A stretch of DNA of 37,079 nucleotides, from positions 1 through 37,079 of the forward strand of contig DXCU01000034.1 of the NCBI GenBank assembly GCA_019115845.1, read 5' to 3'. The position numbers and the translations under genes are program-made. Source of the stretch: Candidatus Rubneribacter avistercoris. GTDB taxonomy: Bacteria > Actinomycetota > Coriobacteriia > Coriobacteriales > Eggerthellaceae. The notes beneath the pieces were generated by a model. It was not told where the DNA came from. It ran no database searches and saw only the letters and a list, made by a program, of their open reading frames with translations. How positions within the stretch are numbered: position 1 is the first letter of the stretch; each line of letters opens with the position of its first letter. Positions 31,721-37,079 of this stretch are shown in pieces.

Positions 31721-32617
31721 CTAGGCGAGCGCGTCCTCCCACGTGGCGATCTCGCCCGTGAAGATGCCCTTGACCTGATCGGAGGTGAGGCCGTCCACGG
31801 AGGAGTTCGTGTTCACGATGACCGCGATGCCGTCCTGGGCGATGACCGTGGCCTCGACGCCCGCGGAGGTTTCGGAGTCCTTCAGCTCGCGGGAGGCCAT
31901 GCCGATGTCGCAGGTGCCCTCCGTGGCCATGTTCACGCCGGTGGTGGAATCGGACTGGTTCACCTCGATGGACACATCCGGGTTGAGGGCCTGGTACGCC
32001 TCGGCCAGCTTCTCCATGACCGGCGTCACCGACGAGGAGCCGGCGATCACGATCTTGCCGGACTGGCCGGAACCGGAGTAGGCCTCGGCGTTTTCGGCCA
32101 CGGAGATATAGTTCTCCTCCTCGACGATAGCCTGGCCCTCAGAACTCATGATGAAGTCGATGAAGTCCTGCGCCGCATCGGACAGACCGTCTTTCGTCAC
32201 GATGTTGAACGGGCGGGCAACAGCGTACTCGCCGCTTTTCACGTTGGCGGCCGTGGGCTGGGCGCCGTCGATGTCAAGGGCCTTCACCGTGTCATTGAGC
32301 GAGCCGAGCGAGATGTAGCCGATGCCGTTCTCGTCGCCGGCCACCGAGGTCATCATGACCGAGGTTGAGTTGGTGATGGCGGCGGCAGCGGTGGTCATGT
32401 CCACCTTCTCGCCACTTGAATCCTCCTCCTCGATGCCGAACAGCTCCACGAACGCGCCGCGCGTGCCGGAGCCGTCCTCGCGCGAGTACACCGAGATGCT
32501 GCCGGAAGACGACGAGCCACCGTCCGATCCCGAGTTGCCCGACGCGCAGCCGAACAGCCCAAACATCCCAAGCGCGAGCGCCATCGCCCCCGCCGCCATA
32601 GCCAAACGCTTCTTCAT
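31721..32617 (-). CDS. pstS: Phosphate-binding lipoprotein PstS with permuted halves
   Basis: 298 residues. The signal peptide (MKKRLAMAAGAMALALG) ends in the lipobox LFGC, so it is a membrane-anchored phosphate receptor. A Gly/Ser linker follows. The order of the binding domain is unusual: SISVYSREDGSGTRGAF, normally in the second half of PstS, comes first (about residue 41), and IVIAGSSSVTPVMEKLAEAY, normally the beginning of the mature protein, comes at about residue 182. The protein ends at FTGEIATWEDAL, where the second half would normally begin. All pieces are present in one frame, so it reads as a circular permutation, not a broken gene. AAAGG precedes the ATG. It heads the pst operon. 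Confidence 0.92.
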   Translation of the reverse strand: MKKRLAMAAGAMALALGMFGLFGCASGNSGSDGGSSSSGSISVYSREDGSGTRGAFVELFGIEEEDSSGEKVDMTTAAAAITNSTSVMMTSVAGDENGIGYISLGSLNDTVKALDIDGAQPTAANVKSGEYAVARPFNIVTKDGLSDAAQDFIDFIMSSEGQAIVEEENYISVAENAEAYSGSGQSGKIVIAGSSSVTPVMEKLAEAYQALNPDVSIEVNQSDSTTGVNMATEGTCDIGMASRELKDSETSAGVEATVIAQDGIAVIVNTNSSVDGLTSDQVKGIFTGEIATWEDALA

Positions 32618-32646
32618 GTCCACCCTTTCCTTCGATGCGCCGCACG

Positions 32647-32691
32647 GGCGCCTTGCTTTCGCACAAAGGCGCCGGTTGTCGGAACCGGCGC
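32647..32691 (-). promoter_or_regulatory. Two overlapping, mutually exclusive hairpins before pstS
   Basis: Stem 1 pairs GCGCCGGTT with AACCGGCGC (32669-32691, 9 bp, 5-base loop). Stem 2 pairs GGCGCCTT with AAGGCGCC (32647-32673, 8 bp, 11-base loop). They share bases 32669-32673, so only one can form at a time. They lie 30-75 bases before the pstS ATG. One of them may simply end transcripts of the DUF2804 gene; an attenuator in the pst leader is the alternative. Confidence 0.45.
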
Positions 32692-32843
32692 AAGGGACAT
32701 GATGAACGCCGCGCATCAAGGAGATGTCGGATGCCGATCAAAAGCCTGTAAAGTTTGGCGGCGCGGCGCGCGGGCGGCAAAACGCAGGCCGCAAGCGCGG
32801 CGACGGATGGACGGGCGGGACTCGGCGGGCTGCCGGCGGAGGC

Positions 32844-33926
32844 TCAGCACACGGTATGGGACGCCTCCGAAAACCCGCGCACGTTCGCAACGGAAAACGA
32901 GGAGCCGTCGTCCAGCGCCACCGCGCCGTCGAACCGCCCGAACACCCGATGCAGGTCGATGCGGACCACGCCGAGGTCCCTGCGGTCGGCCCGGTCGACG
33001 ACCGGCGTGAACGTCAGGTCCAACCGGCCCTCGTCGTCGGACAGGCGCCATGGCCGCATCAGCTGGCAGCGGTCCTCCATGCGCGCGGCGCGGGAGGCGC
33101 CCGTCTTGCGCGGGATGTCGAAGCTCACGCGACCCAGCTTGCACACCTCGTCGTCCACCAACACCATGTTCTCGGACGCGGCCTCTCCGTCGCCAAGCCC
33201 GCTTCCCAGGCTGAGGCCGAAGCGGTGAGTTCCCGGCGCATCGCCGCCCGCGCCGTCCTGCCATCCCTGCGCGCACGCGCCGAAGCGGACGATGTCGCGC
33301 GCCAGCACGCCGCGCCCCCAGTCGAGCGCTCCGAACGAGCGCTCGGGAGAAAAGCCGTGCACCAGCAGCCCCTTCTTGAAGCTGCCCTGCGCGCGCATGG
33401 CGACGGTCTTTTGGCTGTAGCAAAACGAGAGCGGATCCCGCTCCCACGAATCGGCGACCACCAGGGATTCGCGCGGCTCGCAGTCGAGCACGGCCTCGAA
33501 CGCCAGGTCGTCGGCGCCATCGAAGCCCGCGAAGCGCGCCTCCACGCGCCGGCGGCCATCCCCAACCTCGAAGAGGAAGCAGGCGCGCCCGCCCTCGAAA
33601 CGCGCCGTTCCCGCAACGGGCGAGGCGGGAAGGCGGAACCTCCCAAGCGGAAGCGGGACGACGGCGCTCGCGGCGTGCGAGGCCCCCTGGAGAAGGTCCA
33701 CGACCAAGGCCGAGGCGACCCCGCAGTATCCCAGATCGGCCAGCGTGAGGCAGACCGCGTACTCGTCGTCGCCCACCGTGTAGCGCTCCCATTCCTTGAT
33801 GCGCCGCGACGGCGCGCGCACGCGGGAGCGGTCGTAGGCTCGCAGCGCCGAGACGGCCCAGCCGCGATCGGCAAGGACGCCCTCGTCATCGTGCAGCGGG
33901 CCTTCGGTCAGGCGCTCCTCATGCAT
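32844..33926 (-). CDS. DUF2804 family protein
   Basis: 360 residues, no signal peptide or membrane segment. Matches the DUF2804 pattern as I recall it: DRGWAVSALRAYDRSRVRAPSRRIKEWERY near the start (given here in two overlapping parts, RGWAVSALRAYDRSRV and RRIKEWERYTVG), LTLADLGYCGVASALVVDL, then repeated beta-rich stretches (FEAVLDCEPRESLVVADSW, SFCYSQKTVAMRAQGSF) and a closing GRLDLTFTPVVDRADRRDLG. Lipocalin-like folds are suspected for the family; its function is unknown. It overlaps the MscS stop by 8 bases, so the two are co-translated. Confidence 0.8.
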   Translation of the reverse strand: MHEERLTEGPLHDDEGVLADRGWAVSALRAYDRSRVRAPSRRIKEWERYTVGDDEYAVCLTLADLGYCGVASALVVDLLQGASHAASAVVPLPLGRFRLPASPVAGTARFEGGRACFLFEVGDGRRRVEARFAGFDGADDLAFEAVLDCEPRESLVVADSWERDPLSFCYSQKTVAMRAQGSFKKGLLVHGFSPERSFGALDWGRGVLARDIVRFGACAQGWQDGAGGDAPGTHRFGLSLGSGLGDGEAASENMVLVDDEVCKLGRVSFDIPRKTGASRAARMEDRCQLMRPWRLSDDEGRLDLTFTPVVDRADRRDLGVVRIDLHRVFGRFDGAVALDDGSSFSVANVRGFSEASHTVC

Positions 33927-34893
33927 GACCGCCCTGCGATCCTCCGCCGCCGCGCATGCGCAGCGCCCGCGTCATCCGGCTGCGGAAGCCCGCCGGCAAG
34001 CCGTGCCGCGACGACTTGGGCTTGGGCTTGGAAGCGCGATTGGGGGTGCGGGCCGGCTCGGCGCCGTCCTCCTCCCCTTCCCGCTGCCGCGCGCGCTCCA
34101 AAGCCTCGTCGGCAATCCGATCTGCGGCGTTCGTACGCGTCAGCGGAGCGATGGCGCGCAGCGCGGCGTCCCCGGCCTTTCCGCCCAGGCCGCTATCGGC
34201 CACCTGGAAGACGAGCGTCCCCTCGAAGCCCGCGTTACCGATGGCCGAGAACGAGAGAACGGGCTTTTGCGTCAGCTCCACGACCGCGCTTGCGGCTTCG
34301 GAGGCCGTCCGCTCTATGGCGCGGGCCACCTCGTCCAAACGATCCCCGTCGGTGGCCACCACGATGGGCAGCGACACCCGGTTGGCAGGAGGCAGGTGCG
34401 TGAGCGCAGTCTTGCCGATGATGGAGTTGGGAATGATCACCTCTTCGCCTGCGCTGTTGCAGATGGTGGTGTGACGCCAGGTGACGTCCTTCACCACGCC
34501 CGAGGACGAACCCACCTCTATGTTGTCGCCCGGCGTGACGATGCGCATGAGGCTGACCTGCAGCCCGCCGATCAGGTTGGAGATGGTGTCCTGGAACCCC
34601 AGCGATATGGCGATGCCGCCCACGCCCAGCGCCGTGATGGCCGCGCTCACGTCCACGTGGAAGCACGTAGCCAGCATGATGCACACGCCCAGTATCCACA
34701 CGCCCGCGCGCCCGATGTTCACGAAGATGGAGCTGGAGGGGATGTCGTCGCCCAAGTTGAGCACTTTGCGCAGAAACTTGCTGACCAGACGGGCGCACAC
34801 GGCGGTGGCGACGAGGATGATCGCCGCAGTTGCGATGACGGCCACCTGGTCGTTGCCCACGAGCGCATCGATATGCTGCATAAGCTGATTCAT
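33919..34893 (-). CDS. MscS-type mechanosensitive channel
   Basis: 324 residues. Membrane segments at about 15-40, 58-80 and 84-110; the last is the pore helix with the Gly/Ala-rich ALGVGGIAISLGFQDTISNL. The beta domain follows: VTPGDNIEVGSSSGVVKDVTWRHTTI and VIIPNSIIGKTALT, then the alpha/beta vestibule. Such channels release solutes on hypo-osmotic shock. The C-terminal 70 residues are a basic, Gly-rich cytoplasmic tail. AGGA lies about eight bases before the ATG. First gene of a two-gene unit with the DUF2804 gene. Confidence 0.9.
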   Translation of the reverse strand: MNQLMQHIDALVGNDQVAVIATAAIILVATAVCARLVSKFLRKVLNLGDDIPSSSIFVNIGRAGVWILGVCIMLATCFHVDVSAAITALGVGGIAISLGFQDTISNLIGGLQVSLMRIVTPGDNIEVGSSSGVVKDVTWRHTTICNSAGEEVIIPNSIIGKTALTHLPPANRVSLPIVVATDGDRLDEVARAIERTASEAASAVVELTQKPVLSFSAIGNAGFEGTLVFQVADSGLGGKAGDAALRAIAPLTRTNAADRIADEALERARQREGEEDGAEPARTPNRASKPKPKSSRHGLPAGFRSRMTRALRMRGGGGSQGGHA

Positions 34894-35005
34894 GAGGACA
34901 TCCTACCACGAATCGGCTATAGCGCATCTGACAGAACGGCTACACCTGAAAGGAAACCGCAGCTTCGGAGCGACTTTGACAACACGCATATTCCGCGTAT
35001 GTTCG

Positions 35006-35058
35006 AAAAAATGCAACAGCTCACATTTTTTTGGTTCCAAAAAGTGTGAGCTGTTGCA
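35006..35058 (-). terminator. Very long perfect-stem terminator of the second DUF4143 ATPase gene
   Basis: TGCAACAGCTCACA (35012-35025) pairs with its exact complement (35045-35058), and the stem continues through TTTTTGG/CCAAAAA to a tiny loop, about 22 bp in all. Six Ts follow on the minus strand. It lies about 52 bases after the ATPase stop. The stem is unusually long for a terminator. Confidence 0.8.
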
Positions 35059-35109
35059 GAAAATGGAAGATACGACTGAGAGATAGACCGGGGGAACGCG
35101 CAGAAAGCA

Positions 35110-36402
35110 CTACGCAATGCAATGCGCCGCATAGAGCGGTACGCTTTTTATCCCGTTCTCAAACCCAAAGTTCTTGGCGGAAATCCGTATAACGCAAGCA
35201 GGCGCATACCGCCTCCGATACGCTTCAAGACTTCGCGCACCCACGTTAACTCCGGACTTAACTTCAAGAGGAACAACCCCTTCCTCTGTCTGCACAAGGA
35301 AATCAACTTCCGACTTGCTTGCGGTACCCCAATAAAAGGGCTCCACACCACCGGCAACCAACTGCTGCATCACATAATTTTCAGCAACTCCGCCCCGAAA
35401 ACGCGAGCCTTTATCCGCCGCTGGCGCAAGATCTTGCATATCAAGCCCCTGTAAAGCGCCCAGCAAGCCCACATCAAGCAGATAGAGCTTGAAAAAGTCG
35501 TGCTCAGCATGCGCGCGCAAGGGCCTTGCACCTTCACGCACCCGATAGCAAAACGAAACAAGACCAGCTGCCGCAAGCCAATGTATCGATGCTTCGTACT
35601 GGTGAGCGCGCGCCGACGAAGCAATGGTCGCATACTGGAACTTGTGATTCTCTTTGGCAAGTTGCTCAGGAACGCTGCGCCACACATTAAGAATTCGCGC
35701 ACCATCAAGCGGACTCGCATACTTGGTCATATCCGCAAGATACGCATCCGCTATAGCGGCCTGCACCGTTCGCACCCTCGCATATCCCTCATCGCGCGAA
35801 AACGCGAGCACCGCTTCGGGCAAGCCTCCAACAATAAGGTAATCCCTATACAAAGCGAGCGCCCGATCATGAAGTCCCAGAGGTGCGTCCGCCGCATACG
35901 AAGCGCGAATCAAACGACCAAGCGCCTCCTCATCCAAAGCCCAAAGAAACTCTTCGAAATCGAGTGGATAGAGGGAAAGAGCGTCAACTTTGCCAACGGG
36001 AAACGAATACTCCTCACGTCCGAGCGCCACGCCAAGCAGACTGCCCGCTGCCACCACATGGTATTCAGGCGCCCGCTCTTGAAAGTATTTCAACGAGGTC
36101 AGAGCGCGGGGGCATACCTGAATCTCATCGAAGAACAGCAGCGTTGTATCCTTGCCTATCGAAGTTTTTGCAAACGCCTCCAACTGCGGAAGAAGCACAT
36201 CGGGCGTGATGTCGCCATCGAACATACGACGCGCGTCAGGTTGCGCAGAAAAATCAAGGTGAACAGCATTGCCGAAATGCTCTCGCGCAAACTTCAAGAC
36301 GGAGTACGTCTTTCCAACCTGACGCGCGCCTTGAAGCACCAACGGCTTCCTAAAGGGAGAATCCTTCCACGCTGCAAGAGCGTCCTCTATTTTGCGTTTC
36401 AT
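35110..36402 (-). CDS. AAA+ ATPase with DUF4143 C-terminal domain (second copy)
   Basis: 430 residues. Walker A LQGARQVGKTYSVLKFA, Walker B LLFFDEIQVCP, AAGSLLGVALGRE as sensor, FPVGKVDALSLYPLDFEEFL typical of the family. The DUF4143 region ends in SKSEVDFLVQ...VPLEVKSG, the nuclease-like Glu/Asp/Glu-Lys pattern. It is clearly a different subfamily from the protein at 148-1320 (low identity outside motifs). AAAGGAGG five bases before the ATG gives a firm start. Two 32-bp palindromic units stand directly upstream. It is AT-richer than the MscS/pst region, suggesting acquisition. Role unknown. Confidence 0.85.
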   Translation of the reverse strand: MKRKIEDALAAWKDSPFRKPLVLQGARQVGKTYSVLKFAREHFGNAVHLDFSAQPDARRMFDGDITPDVLLPQLEAFAKTSIGKDTTLLFFDEIQVCPRALTSLKYFQERAPEYHVVAAGSLLGVALGREEYSFPVGKVDALSLYPLDFEEFLWALDEEALGRLIRASYAADAPLGLHDRALALYRDYLIVGGLPEAVLAFSRDEGYARVRTVQAAIADAYLADMTKYASPLDGARILNVWRSVPEQLAKENHKFQYATIASSARAHQYEASIHWLAAAGLVSFCYRVREGARPLRAHAEHDFFKLYLLDVGLLGALQGLDMQDLAPAADKGSRFRGGVAENYVMQQLVAGGVEPFYWGTASKSEVDFLVQTEEGVVPLEVKSGVNVGARSLEAYRRRYAPACVIRISAKNFGFENGIKSVPLYAAHCIA

Positions 36403-36419
36403 GCGATCCTCCTTTAATT

Positions 36420-36483
36420 GGAAATTTCGTTACGATTTTAACGGAATTTCCGGAAATTTCGTTTGAATTGTTACGAAATTTCC
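36420..36483. repeat. Two tandem 32-bp palindromic units upstream of the second ATPase
   Basis: Each unit has 11-bp arms around a 10-bp spacer. Unit 1 (36420-36451) is GGAAATTTCGT and ACGGAATTTCC (one mismatch). Unit 2 (36452-36483) is GGAAATTTCGT and ACGAAATTTCC (perfect). The units abut with no gap, so arms are regularly spaced. They occupy the whole promoter region; a TAAAAT box lies in the first spacer. They probably bind a dimeric protein; identity unknown. Confidence 0.85.
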
Positions 36484-36501
36484 GTTTTAGGAGGTTCTGA
36501 A

Positions 36502-36570
36502 TTGCCGCGTCTCTACCACGGGACGTGCCTTGCTTGCGTAGTGGTTATCGCGCAGAGTCCAAATTTCACC
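36502..36570 (+). pseudogene. Truncated gene start (LYHGT motif), divergent from the ATPase
   Basis: AGGAGG (36489-36494) stands seven bases before a TTG codon. The frame reads MPRLYHGTCLACVVVIAQ and then loses sense where the antitoxin gene's 3' end begins (36566). The LYHGT opening resembles DUF3990 and related ADP-ribosyltransferase-like proteins. A perfect ribosome binding site with a recognisable N-terminus and no body suggests a deletion scar. The frame stays open to 36696, but the rest is the antisense of the antitoxin gene. Confidence 0.4.
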
Positions 36571-36811
36571 GCGCATCGTTCATCATCTCCTGCGCGAGGT
36601 ACTCCGCGAACTCGGCAGCCTCGTCCTCACTCTCGAAAGCCTCCACTACAGGCGATGAAAGTCGGACATCATAAGGAAACCCTTGATGAGCGTTGAATGA
36701 GCATATGAACATCCTCATCGCATCGGCGGGGGTGGTTCCAAGCTTTCGCGTGGTCTCCTTGAAGATACGCGCCTGGGTCTCGTCGACTCGCGTTGCAAGT
36801 TGAACAGCCAT
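36566..36811 (-). CDS. RelB/DinJ-type antitoxin, apparently without a toxin
   Basis: 81 residues. The N-terminal ribbon-helix-helix segment is MAVQLATRVDETQARIFKE, followed by the family pattern LGTTPADAMRMFICSFNAHQG and FPYDVRLSSP. The acidic C-terminus (EAFESEDEAAEFAEYLAQEM) would wrap the toxin. AGGAG lies seven bases before the ATG at 36811, which is preferred to a start nine codons upstream. RelE/YafQ toxin genes normally follow, but only 80 bases separate its stop from the palindromic repeats, and no toxin frame exists on this strand. It may be an orphan regulator or neutralise a toxin encoded elsewhere. Confidence 0.85.
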   Translation of the reverse strand: MAVQLATRVDETQARIFKETTRKLGTTPADAMRMFICSFNAHQGFPYDVRLSSPVVEAFESEDEAAEFAEYLAQEMMNDAR

Positions 36812-36842
36812 GAATAATCTCCTAACAAAAGATATCAATTCA

Positions 36843-36872
36843 TAGCATTATATAGCATTTGATAACATTTTG
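36843..36872. repeat. Three tandem 10-bp repeats over the antitoxin promoter
   Basis: TAGCATT at 36843 and 36853 and TAACATT at 36863, exactly 10 bp apart (one helical turn). They cover the -10 box and spacer of the RelB-like gene. Ribbon-helix-helix antitoxins bind such phased short repeats cooperatively, so this is a likely autoregulatory operator. Confidence 0.6.
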
Positions 36873-36876
36873 TTAA
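36847..36876 (-). promoter_or_regulatory. Promoter of the RelB-like antitoxin gene
   Basis: TTAACA (36871-36876) and TATAAT (36847-36852) are separated by 18 bp on the minus strand, the best sigma-70-type promoter in the window. Transcription would start near 36840, about 30 bases before the ATG. Confidence 0.75.
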
Positions 36877-36982
36877 GAATACAAACTTAAACTAGAAGAA
36901 AAAGGTCCCCACCAACTTGAGGAATAGAAGGATGGCAGGACACTGACACAGCCGTCATGCAAGATGATCGGCGATTTTTGCC

Positions 36983-37025
36983 CAAGTTCCCAAGTTATGA
37001 GTTGCAAGTTGTCGAGTTATGAGTT
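36983..37025. repeat. Phased repeats at the right edge
   Basis: AGTTATGAGTT occurs at 36993-37003 and 37015-37025, 22 bp apart, with CAAGTT at 36983, 36991 and 37005 between and before them. No gene follows inside the window. The style resembles the arrays before the two DUF4143 ATPase genes. The surrounding 36877-37079 is AT-rich with no gene recognised. Confidence 0.55.
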
Positions 37026-37079
37026 TTTTCGCGCTTGAAAATCTAATGAGTCTTGTACTTGTGTTTTTTTGACCTGGGG

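Noticed and set aside
31721..32617. PstS as a frameshifted or rearranged pseudogene
   Set aside because: Signal peptide, lipobox and both half-domains are in one uninterrupted frame within an intact operon; permutation is the simpler reading.
32747..32752. TTTACA as a -35 or Pho-box half-site upstream of pstS
   Set aside because: No matching -10 at 16-18 bp and no repeated half-sites at Pho-box spacing.
1..37079. tRNA and rRNA genes
   Set aside because: I looked for tRNA-like cloverleaf ends and rRNA-conserved stretches and recognised none.

Overview
The window is GC-rich chromosomal DNA, and nearly every gene lies on the minus strand. The proteins and gene order suggest an actinobacterium of the class Coriobacteriia (Eggerthella-like gut anaerobe). 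This rests on high GC with Ala/Pro-rich tails on housekeeping proteins, on a gene order shared with Bacillota, and on a complete shikimate block. No species is claimed.

Layout, left to right. 1-123 is the end of an insertion sequence with the first codons of its transposase. 148-1320 is an AAA+ ATPase with a DUF4143 nuclease-like tail, preceded by four repeats spaced exactly 23 bp. 1.4-3.3 kb is a gene-poor stretch with a candidate type I toxin-antitoxin (27-residue hydrophobic peptide plus convergent RNA), gene remnants and two REP-like hairpins. 3.4-9.7 kb is an operon read right to left: carboxyltransferase-biotin carrier fusion, accC, asp23, nusB, xseB, dxs. A divergent XRE regulator (10.0 kb) faces it. 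10.4-17.4 kb holds efp, a fused aroQ-aminopeptidase P gene, aroB, aroK, aroC, aroE and a YqeG phosphatase. 17.4-24.8 kb holds mltG, ruvX, an inserted PIN toxin-antitoxin, alaS, an AI-2E-type permease and a DUF948-like membrane protein. 24.9-26.3 kb is rarA, next to a probable 6S RNA on the plus strand. 26.7-32.6 kb is the phosphate regulon: pstS-pstC-pstA-pstB-phoB-phoR. Its PstS has its two halves in circularly permuted order. 32.8-34.9 kb has a DUF2804 protein and an MscS channel. 35.1-37.1 kb is AT-richer and mobile-looking: a second DUF4143 ATPase behind two 32-bp palindromic repeats, a truncated gene start, and a RelB/DinJ antitoxin without a toxin.

The core order (aroQ, pepP, efp, accB, accC, asp23, nusB, xseB, dxs; and rarA, permease, alaS, ruvX, mltG) matches the familiar Bacillus subtilis order. 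Departures from it are therefore informative: accB and aroQ have become parts of fusion genes, and a toxin-antitoxin pair sits between alaS and ruvX. The most promising unexplained signal is that both DUF4143 ATPase genes are preceded by phased repeats of unrelated sequence, each private to its gene. A third phased repeat occurs at the right edge of the window.
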